NCBI RefSeq assembly: GCF_036588685.1
Contig: NC_086374.1
Coordinates: forward strand, 29,318,886 to 29,382,885
Direction: 5' to 3'
Length of the DNA: 64,000 nt
From: Mytilus trossulus
Taxonomy: Eukaryota; Mollusca; Bivalvia; Mytilida; Mytilidae
The position numbers and the translations under genes were made by a program. Shown one piece after another: positions 23,601 through 31,280 of this stretch (its first letter is position 1; the number at the start of each line of letters is the position of its first letter). The notes under the pieces were generated by a model. It had not been told where the DNA came from. It did no database searches and saw only the letters and a program-made list of their open reading frames with translations.

Positions 23601-25916
23601 CATATAGGCCGACTTCATTTGGAACCCGAGTTCTGACTTAGAGTTCCATATGAATGGTAAATAATTTTGAAGACCTAGATTACTGGATGTGCAATGCCCT
23701 TACTCTAAATACGTTCAATTACAAATTTGATTGGATTGACTTCATAACAATCATCTGGGATATCAAGTCCATAACAAGAACCTGCAACAACCCAGGGCTC
23801 CTCGAGTTACTATTTGCAGAAAAGGTTTATCCAATCATAACAAGTGTTATATACATGTATAACCATGTCAATCCCATCTACTCTAGTCAGAGGTTGGGTT
23901 CCAAATGAAGTCAGCCTATAACTGCCTTCAACAACTTCAAAAATTATGTCATAGGCGGAAACGGCATGAATTGATTTTATATAAACAAATTAAAAAAATA
24001 TTAGAAAAATGAAGTGTATAATAATTATGATGTACCTATCTTCCCTATATTTTTTATAGATGTAATAGGAAACACAAATATTACTTTATTTCAATATTTG
24101 GCTTAACAACAGTGAAGTTCATTTCTAAAGAAAACAATAAAAGCCTTGACTGACCTGCATTTTCTAGCAGAGCTCCAGATAAGAATTCACAAATTGGGGT
24201 TTTTACCCACCATTTTCTTATGTAATTGGGTGATAAAGATTTTCAATTGCATTATCAATTCAAATTCACCCCTCAAGTAAATATCAAATTGGGTTTTTCA
24301 CCACCAGGCTCCTTAATGTATTGGGTTTTTACATCAACACACTATTGAATATTTAGGCAATATCAACCCCGGATGTTTTTCCATCTTAAGTATGTTTCTT
24401 TCTTTGAATAATATGTGCTATAGCTGTTTTATTTTCTTAATTCACTGACGAGCAATTGTAGGTTTAATTTGTGTCCCATTTTTAACCTTCTGTCAGTTTT
24501 GTAATTTCTCACAACTTATAATGTAAACTGTATATAACGGATATGTGCATTCCCAAGCACTCGTCTCAGATCTTTTTTTCTCTTATATACCTTTATTTAA
24601 AAATTCTGAGAGGAGTACCTGTGTGTGTATTCACTCATTAACCGTAAAACGAAAGAAAAAAAATAGTATATAAACTCTCACTATACTTGAATGTTTTTGT
24701 TTTATTCAATTTACATAAATCTGGGTTAATTCATCCTTTATTAGAACTTTTGGTTTCCAATTACATATCATTTCATAATTGATTTGGCCTTTCACATTTT
24801 CTAACGGCAACTGATTCAGTTTTTGACGAAGTCCCGTGTTTATTAGCAAATTATGTTCTCGTTGAGGTACGCAAACACGCCCATGCGTTCGACGGACGCT
24901 TCCTAAAAACACTGGCTGAGTGTTGTTATCATCATATCTTTCCTTCAGCTATGCAAAAGAAGCTGAAAACATGCTTCTATTCAATATTTTTATCGGACAT
25001 TCACTTTCGTTTTCATTCAATGTACAAAATGTATGTTATGATAAATCTCAAGCAATTCGAAAAAAAAATATGACAACATGACGCACGCTAATCGGATAAA
25101 CGCTGAGAAGATCGAAATGATTTCAAAACCACGTGTACCTTTTGAGCAAGGGAAAATGCCAACAGGGACCCATTTCAGCTACTTGATATGCAGGAATCTA
25201 TTTTTAGAACGAAAGGACATTTCCAATTATAAATATAATAAAAATATTATAGATTACGCAACAAGTGAAAACAGATAAGGGTAAATAACGCAAACGGTAG
25301 CCAACAAAAGGGTTGAGAACTCATGGTTTTGGCATATAATTGGGTTTTCCTTTGAATTAATTGGGTTATTGAACCCTGCAATGGGCAATTGCATTGGGTT
25401 TTCTATTTTTTGAATTGCATGATCACGCAAATACGCAGCTTATCTGGAGCTCTGTTCTAGGGTCTGACTTCATAATTGCCAAAATTAATTTTGTAAATGA
25501 ACATTTATGAATAGATAAATGTAGGGGTCGAGTACAAAATTAAGTAATAATTTATCTAACACAGTAATAGTCCACTTTTGAACTGAATTTCTGTCCTTTT
25601 ACCACAGTCACTTGTTTTTATCCTGTCATGGGAAGGTCGACTATCAATTTTCAAGGGAACATTTTTATTCAATCCACTCATGGTGGGTCTCTAAGCCATT
25701 GTGCATCAGTGCAGATTATGTAATTAGTACCCACTTATAATAAATGGAAGAATTATTTATCTATAATGGGACACAGAGTTTAAAAGTAGCAACCCGTAAA
25801 GATATGTTTCGGCGTCCATTCGCGGGATATGTATGACTGTAATTATGACCTGATTATAATGCAATCTTACCCGAAACAACCATTACTTCGTTCGGTCCAC
25901 ATGTTTCGAACCCCAT
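5574..25916 (-). CDS. FLOT1: Flotillin-1-like protein, complete gene with alternative exons 3 and 6
   Basis: Membrane scaffolding protein of the SPFH/flotillin family; flotillins oligomerise on the cytosolic face of plasma-membrane and endosomal microdomains (family knowledge). I joined exons 25871-25916, 23195-23270, one of five exon-3 copies, 17149-17292, 16303-16422, one of two exon-6 copies, 10389-10541, 9998-10179, 9199-9244, 8709-8846, 6581-6745 and 5574-5600. The sum is 1,284 bp, or 427 residues, the length of human FLOT1, with every junction in phase. Seen: N-terminal TCGPNE motif, SPFH region about 1-190, then the flotillin heptad region rich in Ala-Glu ([37 protein letters not shown]), and the conserved C-terminal [14 protein letters not shown]. 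The start follows FLOT1 alignment. The introns contain several transposons. FLOT1 rather than FLOT2 is chosen from the [17 protein letters not shown] and VVESLTG stretches. Confidence 0.95.
6581..6745 (-). CDS. FLOT1: Flotillin exon 11
   Basis: 165 bp, phase 0-0, residues 365-419. Encodes [20 protein letters not shown] then [19 protein letters not shown], the conserved flotillin C-terminal domain. Donor AAG|GTCAGT. Confidence 0.94.
7085..7875. repeat. 168-bp tandem repeat inside a repeat with GGGGGTAT ends
   Basis: AAGTGTTCGGTAAACAGGAA recurs at 7153, 7321, 7489 and 7657, exactly 168 bp apart. The block is bounded by GATACCCCC near 7110 and GGGGGTATA near 7875. The unit is 56 codons long, which keeps reading frames open without meaning. 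It lies in flotillin intron 10, between exons 10 and 11. Confidence 0.8.
8709..8846 (-). CDS. FLOT1: Flotillin exon 10
   Basis: 138 bp, phase 0-0, residues 319-364. Encodes [20 protein letters not shown] then [19 protein letters not shown] and ILETLPK. Very close to FLOT1. Acceptor GATTGTAG, donor AAG|GTAAAC. Confidence 0.95.
9199..9244 (-). CDS. FLOT1: Flotillin exon 9
   Basis: 46-bp micro-exon, phase 2 to 0. Encodes [15 protein letters not shown], the A-E repeat core of flotillin. Confidence 0.88.
9330..9570 (+). repeat. Interspersed repeat (GTGTCAAAGAGACAACAACC family)
   Basis: The same words occur in reverse complement at 27060-27115 and 27650-27780 (AAAGCGACAACCACCCG, CACCCGTAGGTGTCCTTC). 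It lies in a flotillin intron. Dispersed copies in both orientations indicate a mobile repeat. Confidence 0.6.
9998..10179 (-). CDS. FLOT1: Flotillin exon 8
   Basis: 182 bp, phase 0 to 2, residues 243-303. Encodes [20 protein letters not shown] then heptad-rich [20 protein letters not shown]. Donor AG|GTAAGA. Confidence 0.93.
10389..10541 (-). CDS. FLOT1: Flotillin exon 7
   Basis: 153 bp, phase 0-0, residues 192-242, beginning [20 protein letters not shown]. Contains [14 protein letters not shown] of the coiled-coil region. The donor CAG|GTTATT is weak. Confidence 0.92.
10542..15314. other. Large flotillin intron between exons 6b and 7
   Basis: 4.8 kb of AT-rich sequence. Apart from the pogo-like element at 12237-13495 I see no further gene or clear repeat. 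Confidence 0.6.
12237..13495. mobile_element. Tc1/mariner-pogo-like non-autonomous element
   Basis: Termini CAGTCGATTCC... and ...GGAATCTACTG are inverted, with TA dinucleotides on both sides (12235-12236, 13496-13497), as for Tigger/pogo-type elements. TTAATTGCATA-like subterminal repeats follow the left end. 1.26 kb, no transposase frame seen. Sits in flotillin intron 6, between exon 6b and exon 7. Confidence 0.7.
15315..15410 (-). CDS. FLOT1: Flotillin alternative exon 6b
   Basis: 96 bp, phase 0-0. Encodes [20 protein letters not shown] then [12 protein letters not shown], with acceptor CATTAG and donor AAG|GTATCT. It resembles human FLOT1 more closely than 6a does ([17 protein letters not shown]). 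Confidence 0.9.
15558..15653 (-). CDS. FLOT1: Flotillin alternative exon 6a
   Basis: 96 bp, phase 0-0. Encodes [20 protein letters not shown] then [12 protein letters not shown], with acceptor TTTCAG and donor AAG|GTGAAG (weaker). Homologous along its length to 6b, with only 147 bp between them. Both encode the same FLOT1 segment ([20 protein letters not shown]), so one should replace the other. Confidence 0.88.
16303..16422 (-). CDS. FLOT1: Flotillin exon 5
   Basis: 120 bp, phase 0-0, residues 120-159. Encodes [20 protein letters not shown] and ends [11 protein letters not shown], matching the second half of the SPFH domain. Confidence 0.94.
17149..17292 (-). CDS. FLOT1: Flotillin exon 4
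   Basis: 144 bp, phase 0 at both ends. Encodes residues 72-119, beginning [16 protein letters not shown] and ending AIMGNMTVE. Contains the family-typical FLGKSEAQI and [10 protein letters not shown] stretches of the SPFH domain. Confidence 0.94.
18654..18744 (-). CDS. FLOT1: Flotillin alternative exon 3e (last in array)
   Basis: 91 bp. Encodes [16 protein letters not shown] then [14 protein letters not shown], with acceptor CTTTCAG and donor CAG|GTAAGG. In the shifted frame its second codon is TGA, so pairing it with another copy ends translation at once. Confidence 0.9.
19121..19211 (-). CDS. FLOT1: Flotillin alternative exon 3d
   Basis: 91 bp. Encodes [16 protein letters not shown] then [14 protein letters not shown], with acceptor TTTCAG and donor CAG|GTAAGA. 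It shares [18 protein letters not shown] and Lys-Gly with 3e, so 3d and 3e look like a recent sub-pair. The His-Met-Lys in place of Ser-Val-Thr is the largest change in the array. Confidence 0.9.
19551..19641 (-). CDS. FLOT1: Flotillin alternative exon 3c
   Basis: 91 bp. Encodes [16 protein letters not shown] then [14 protein letters not shown], with acceptor TTTTTAG and donor CAG|GTAATG. It is close to 3b but carries Leu where 3a and 3b have Thr before Gly. It is the only copy that stays open in the shifted frame, though the following exon would be read out of frame. Confidence 0.9.
21246..21336 (-). CDS. FLOT1: Flotillin alternative exon 3b
   Basis: 91 bp, same phases as the other copies. 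Encodes [16 protein letters not shown] then [14 protein letters not shown], with acceptor TTTTCAG and donor CAG|GTGAGA. It belongs with 3a and 3c to the S-V-(T/L)-G type. Used with a second copy it would hit a stop after ten codons. Confidence 0.9.
21951..22085. repeat. 24-bp tandem repeat between flotillin exons 3a and 3b
   Basis: About five units of AGGCAATAAAACCAAAATAT followed by alternating GGCC or GACC, giving a 48-bp higher-order period. It starts about 90 bp after the exon-3a donor on the transcribed strand. Confidence 0.85.
22177..22267 (-). CDS. FLOT1: Flotillin alternative exon 3a (first in transcription order)
   Basis: 91 bp, entry phase 2, exit phase 0. Encodes [14 protein letters not shown] then [14 protein letters not shown], with acceptor GACCAG and donor CAA|GTAAGT. 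It aligns with the FLOT1 segment between the first SPFH strand and GIAQV. It is one of five interchangeable copies; only one fits the reading frame per transcript. Confidence 0.9.
23195..23270 (-). CDS. FLOT1: Flotillin exon 2
   Basis: Encodes residues 16-41 ([12 protein letters not shown], then [13 protein letters not shown]). The acceptor is TTTTGTAG and the donor AG|GTAAAT, leaving phase 2 (AG), to which each exon-3 copy adds one base to complete Arg41. The palmitoylated Cys34 of human FLOT1 aligns with Val35; Cys17, Cys18 and Cys30 are alternatives. Confidence 0.92.
23603..23920. mobile_element. MITE with 36-bp terminal inverted repeats
   Basis: Left TATAGGCCGACTTCATTTGG and right CCAAATGAAGTCAGCCTATA are complementary with few mismatches over about 36 bp. 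About 318 bp, no coding signal. TA ends suggest a mariner-type element. In flotillin intron 1. Confidence 0.75.
24168..25454. mobile_element. hAT-like non-autonomous transposon with target-site duplication
   Basis: Perfect 16-bp inverted ends (CAGAGCTCCAGATAAG / CTTATCTGGAGCTCTG), flanked on both sides by TTCTAG (24162-24167 and 25455-25460). 1,287 bp, subterminal ATTGGGTTTT motifs on both sides. No transposase. In flotillin intron 1. Confidence 0.8.
25871..25916 (-). CDS. FLOT1: Flotillin exon 1 (start codon)
   Basis: Encodes [15 protein letters not shown] plus the first base of Gly16, then a GTAAG donor (phase 1). It matches the conserved flotillin N-terminus. Gly2 and Cys6 are near the membrane-facing end; human FLOT1 has Phe at position 2. 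Confidence 0.93.
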
Positions 25917-26010
25917 GTTGCAGACTTTTGCAAATCTGTAAACCCAACCCCATAAAATTTATCCAAGTTCCTGTTTATGCAAGCCGCACTGAATGAAAAG
26001 CTTAACTTTG

Positions 26011-26015
26011 ATTGG
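26011..26015 (-). promoter_or_regulatory. CCAAT box upstream of flotillin
   Basis: ATTGG on the plus strand reads CCAAT on the coding strand, 95 bp before the flotillin ATG. The position fits a TATA-less housekeeping promoter. Inferred from position only. Confidence 0.4.
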
Positions 26016-26243
26016 CTGATACAGTAAAAAAAGGTTAAGGTCGTTCAATTTCGCAAGAACTTTTTATTTCACAATAACATATCACATGCCATTTGTGTAT
26101 TGATAAATAACAAGTTTCCTAAAAAAAATATCTTTTATTTTACATATTATTGCATAAATAAATTATTCCGTCTTACACAGAATAATGATTGTCACAAAAT
26201 TTTAAAATCAAAGTACTAACGTACTGTTTATTCTATGGACAAC

Positions 26244-26429
26244 CAGAGACATATAATATTATATGTCTCTGGGACAACCGAGTAACTTTAAGTAAAGTGA
26301 GGATATAGTCGGTTAAAAGCTCATTAGAGCTTTTGATGTCTCTGTTTTGTATACCTTGCCGACTCTAAATAAAGTTTATTTATTTATTTATTATAGCAGA
26401 GACATATAATATGTTATTATATGTCTCTG
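26244..26429. repeat. Pair of CAGAGACATATAAT palindromes flanking a short unit
   Basis: 26244-26271 is a perfect 28-bp palindrome; 26397-26429 is the same palindrome with a 5-bp insertion. The 125 bp between includes AAAAGCTCATTAGAGCTTTT and ends AATAAAGTTTATTTATTTA. About 330 bp upstream of the flotillin start. Confidence 0.75.
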
Positions 26430-26639
26430 ATTATAGGTACTTGCGAATAGGATACCCGGCATTTGGGTGGCCCTGTGTAGGACTGCGGTCCAAATAATAT
26501 GTATGCCGTTTTAATACGGCTTTTTGATTACAAAAAATTGGACGCCTTCACGGTCGTAGGAAGGCGTAACAGCAAATTCAAATATAGCATTTCTAGACGT
26601 CATATGAATTATATGCTTACTGGACTAGTGTAGGAGTAG

Positions 26640-26780
26640 CCCGACAAATGACCTTTGCGTTATAATAACAATGTATAAATAACGCAAACCTTTGCGCCAT
26701 GTAGCGCAAACATTTTCGAAATAACGCAAACCTTTGCGATATAACGCAAACATTTGCATTATAACGGAAACATCTTGATT
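26640..26780. repeat. Short tandem repeat (ATAACGCAAACCTTTGCG)
   Basis: Five to six degenerate copies of an 18-20 bp unit containing AACGCAAAC and its partial inverse TTTGCGTT. Confidence 0.65.
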
Positions 26781-27059
26781 TCAATTTCAAGTTTTGTGTA
26801 TATGCCAGTCTGTCAATAATTTCGGTTGTGCATGATTTACTGGAAAAGACCCATAAATACAAGGCAAAATCATTATGATAAATATACATAGGAATAAGGG
26901 AATACTTGAAGTGCAATTATATAGATATAGAACGATTTGACATTGTGCATTAGAAAAGTAAATATAGGTATGGTATGGGCATATTCAGTAATTGAAAGAG
27001 CAAAAATAATGTCATACAATTGTGAAACTTTCAAGACAAATAGACAAAATGTTCTTTCT

Positions 27060-27790
27060 GTTTAAATGAATTAATCGGGTTGTTGTCTCTTTGACACATT
27101 CCCCATTTCCATTCTCAATTTTATTAATAAATAAACATTTTTTCTAAATTTTGATGCAAGAAATCTCAGAATATGATAAATATTCTTTGATAGAAATTCA
27201 TGGAATTTTCATTTCAATATAGTGGAGTAACTTCAAGATGCTTGTGTAGCAATTTGAATAGAGAGAACATAATTTTAATAATAAAACATCTTTATTTCAT
27301 TGCAAACGATAGCTTGTTTAGATCTTACCACCTTATACAAACCTCAAACAAGAGCTTACTTTGAAAATATATATCAAGTTATATTTGGCTGTATTAGCAG
27401 GGTTGATTTTTTAAATTCTGCGATATAACTTCAATTTACTCCATTCTCTGACTAGGGTGGAAAATTGTCTCGTTGACATTCATACCACATCTTCTAAAAT
27501 CTATTATTCTACTCAGTATTCGTCAATGATATGTTCTAAATATTCACGACAATCATTTTACAAAGGGGAATACATTTTAATATATGTAGCCTTCTCCATG
27601 GCATTTATAACTGCTGCCTCCTTTGAACCTTTTAATTCATATTTTAGGGGCTAGCTGAAGGACACCTACGGGTGCGGGAATTCTCGCTACATTGAAGACC
27701 CATTGGTTGCCTTCGGCTGTTATCTGCTCTATGGTCGGGTGGTTGTCGCTTTGACATATTCACCATTTCCTTTCTCAATTTTATATAAAA
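27060..27790 (-). repeat. Interspersed repeat fragments, reverse copies of the 9330 family
   Basis: CGGGTTGTTGTCTCTTTGAC at about 27078 and GGTGGTTGTCGCTTTGACAT at about 27739, with GAAGGACACCTACGGGTGCG at 27656, are reverse complements of blocks at 9330-9460. Confidence 0.6.
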
Positions 27791-27849
27791 AGCCAAAACC
27801 ATAATAGGTATTTGATTTCGGCTTCTCAAGTTGAGACTGACTGTTTAAG

Positions 27850-30596
27850 ATGTTAGCCGTCAAGTTTACTGATATACTGTCGATCAGTTTGTCATCTTTT
27901 CTTATTGCAGAGATGAACTTAGTTTGTTGTCATTTTTCATACGTTAATGTATGTATGCAAGTTCTTTGGTTGTTTAAGTCTGATGTTGTCATGCATATGG
28001 TGGTACTTCTACTGCTAGGTCAAATGTCAATTTTTCAATGAAGTTCCAGTAGGTATTACGCATTTCTCTTTATTATGTTCTTTTTAGTTGTTATATTTTT
28101 ACATTTGTTCTGGACTCTTTTTGCTCTTTTCATGTAGTCAATTTTATTTTTCATAATTTTTAAGTTGTTATCAAACCAGGGCAGTGTTTTCCTGTTCGTT
28201 ATAGTCTTTTGGTCAATGTTTTGTCTTGCTTTATCATGTATATATAAGTAGTCTGTTAGTGAATGCTTTCTAGAGATTATTAGTGTATGAACTATGGTGA
28301 GAATCTTTAATATCTTGTGTGAGTTAATTTGTTAGCGTCTTGTTTGATATTTCCTAGTTAGCTTTTTACATACTATTTTGTTTCTCTGTTTTTTTCTTAT
28401 TCGTTTCAAAGATATTGCATGTTCTGCATAGACAGTATCGTGGTCTGCAATTCCGATAGGGGGCATATTCTCCACTTTGTTTATTTTGCTTGGTATATGT
28501 TTGTTAATTTGAGACCAAGTGTTCTTTCTCACCTTGTGTGGTTTTTTATGACAATCTGCTCAAGGTAGTGTATGTTTATGATGTTTAGAAGTTGTTCTTG
28601 AAGGTTGAAATCTGGTTTGCTAGGAATGGTGCATGGGATATCCACGTTCATAACCATAGTTAAAGTTGCCACCACGGTTGGTTGATACGATCTAGTGAGA
28701 TTTTATACTGTTCTATTAATGTGCCATTGATGCAGAGTCTGTTGTTTTGATTTCTTCGGATAGTTGGATGGTGTACCCCCATAGCTAATATAGTAACGTT
28801 AGTGCTCGTAGGTATGTCTTTCCTATATACAGTATAGTCTATCATTGGGAAAATTGGAACTGTCATATTCCTAACTTGGTAATGGCATTTTTTCATATAA
28901 ATAATGGTAGATTAAAACTGGTTTTATATATATAGCTAGATCTTTCGATTGCATGACTGTCGCAATTCATCATTTTCAGGTGTCCACAGTATTTGATGGC
29001 TTTCCATTCATATTTGACCTTCTCTGAAATGTCTCGAGTGCGGTAGGTCTGTTGGTGCGTCAAATCCAGGCCGGGGCAAACTAAAGACTTGAAAATCGAA
29101 ATTTGCTACTTCTCCACTAAACACGCAGCATTTAGGAGTAAGAGCCAACACTTGTTAGCTTTGCGTCAGAATATTTTGTCCGAGTGGGGTGAAATGTCTT
29201 CCTGGTGATTGTAACCATGGGAATCACCATATAAAATATCCCGATCAGCTTTTTGATCTAGTACAAAGCAGGGTTTATACTCATATTGCATTACCATTTT
29301 CTCGTCCTGAATATGCATTTGTTTTGCAACCGGATATTACATAGCGGTCCATCTATTCATCAAGTTAACAATTGTTTAAAACAACGGATAGCAAAATAGA
29401 ATGGCCATTCTCCTATATATAACCATATATAACGAAGGTCATAATGACATTCATATTTTCGAAACTGTCTATCATATAGCCTTTCTGTCTAGCTTCGAAT
29501 GTTTTATCGTCTTAAAAGAAAACTAAATCTATTCCTGAACTCTTGAAATACACTGAAAAGGTTAGTTAAATGTCGCAAAGAAATACGACAAAAACTAGTT
29601 CAAAGCAACATAAACATCAATAGCTCAAGAGTTATCCGCAAGCAGAACAGCAACACCCCCAAACCGTTCCAGGACTGAATAAGACTTTTTAAATGTGAAA
29701 ACTATTTTCAGTCCTGAAATGGTTTGGAAGGCCGATCCACAACGTGTTTCGTCTACATAAGACTCACCAGTGGCGCTCGAATCAAAATAGTTGGATGTCC
29801 AAATCGAATTGATACAAAGTTAAGAGGTTTATATAATTGATTTTTTTTTTGTGATGGTTTGTGTGGATTCATGTCTTCATACATAGAAGTACTTACAGTG
29901 TTCATTCAAAACTCATGAGACAGAATTTTTATAGTATATGATGTTCATAAAGCGACGATTATTTAAAACTTGTTAGTTCCCTTTTCTCTTATTTTTTTTA
30001 TATCTTTTATATTAATGATTTTAGTGCAATACATTTATTTTCAAGTGTTATCAATTTAAATCGATATATGATTTAAAACGTTTGATTGAATTCGCAAAAA
30101 AAAAACAGTACCGGCGTCATTTATTTGTATTTGATGAAGAATCGAACACTTTAGATATGATATTTGGTATGTGCCGAATAATATACCAGTCAGAATTCTC
30201 ACACTGTCAAATCCGAACTTTAAGGACTAGATTCTGTATTCAAATCCGTTTGGCTTGTAAAATAAATCTAAGAGTAGAATGTTAGCATTCTGTGAATGAA
30301 AAATATTAAATTTGAATGTCACATTAACTTTATAATGATGAGTTAAATCAACTGATTAGCAATTCAAGAGACACAAACAACCTCTAGTAGATTTAAAATT
30401 AATTATCATTATAACGTATTTCATATAAAATTACCTATCGATTAAAATTTAAACTACACAAAAACACAAAAACTCAAGCTTAAGAGAGAAACTATAGAAT
30501 TACATAAGTATACTCATATTCTTATAACTTAAAAGTCAGTTGATTGATTTATAATGAATATTAAGTGTATATACCAAAACTTAGTCAACGAGTTCC
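27850..30596. other. Intergenic region without recognised gene
   Basis: AT-rich. A SINE-core-like phrase CGTTTCGTCTACATAAGACTC lies near 29745. Short open frames (e.g. 27850-28041, 30082-30285) have no recognisable domain. Confidence 0.5.
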
Positions 30597-31181
30597 TTAT
30601 AAGATGGTACAGCAACTATCTGACGTTTGTGATGAGCTGTAGTTATTACGTTGATAACTGGCTGCCGGACGGCTGTAACTCGAATGCCCATAAGTGATAG
30701 CGGGACGACTCTGTTCAGGTTCTTTTATCTTCCGTAACAAAACTGTTATTGGTTCAAGGAAGAAAGTCTGTAGCCATGAAAGTTTATAACACATGATCTT
30801 CTTAACTGCTACTCGAGCTTCGCCCACTACCACGCTTTGAACGGCTGCGACTGTAACATTAGTAGACCTTAAATTGAAAAACTCATTTTGGCTGTCACCA
30901 CATGCATCAGGATTCAAAAATATGCATTTTCCTTCCATTATATCGGGTGATAGCTTCAGACAAAGTAGAACAAGAGTTTGTTCATCTACATTTGATAGGT
31001 TGTAATATTGCTGATAATAAGTGAGTCGGGTTAAGTCATATCCTTTGTTTTCCAAATTTAGAACAACGCACATACAATTCAGATAGTACATCAGTTTAGC
31101 CCTTGGGTCGTTTGGAACAGTAACGGTTACACCAGTTGTCTCAACACCAACTCGATTGTTACGGAGAACTACCGCTGCCAT
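30597..31181 (-). CDS. Unrecognised protein with C-terminal CaaX box, paralogue 1
   Basis: 194 residues in one uninterrupted frame; I do not recognise the family. Aligned with the other two copies here it shares AKLMYYL (residues about 28-34), a RL..Y..YY..L stretch, LSPDIMEGKCIF (about 90-101), an AA..VVVG.A.V.VKKIM.Y..SW segment and a following aromatic/Pro motif. The tail is Ser/Tyr/Gln-rich and low-complexity, ending SDSCCTIL: CTIL is a CaaX box whose final Leu favours geranylgeranyl transferase I (known rule), and the preceding Cys could be palmitoylated. No signal peptide, so probably a cytosolic protein anchored to membranes (inference). The start was chosen by alignment with paralogue 2. 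Confidence 0.85.
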   Translation of the reverse strand: MAAVVLRNNRVGVETTGVTVTVPNDPRAKLMYYLNCMCVVLNLENKGYDLTRLTYYQQYYNLSNVDEQTLVLLCLKLSPDIMEGKCIFLNPDACGDSQNEFFNLRSTNVTVAAVQSVVVGEARVAVKKIMCYKLSWLQTFFLEPITVLLRKIKEPEQSRPAITYGHSSYSRPAASYQRNNYSSSQTSDSCCTIL

Positions 31182-31273
31182 TGCACAGAAGCAGTGAAAG
31201 AGAGGTATAATTTAAAAACTTAAATATGACACAATATATTTACTCTTAGTGAAAAAAGAAAGAAATCCCGAGA

Positions 31274-31280
31274 CTTTATA
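31274..31280 (-). promoter_or_regulatory. TATA box of CaaX paralogue 1
   Basis: TATAAAG on the coding strand, 93 bp upstream of the ATG. Confidence 0.45.

Noticed and set aside
23654-23908. An 84-codon plus-strand frame in flotillin intron 1
   Set aside because: It lies wholly inside the MITE with 36-bp inverted ends.
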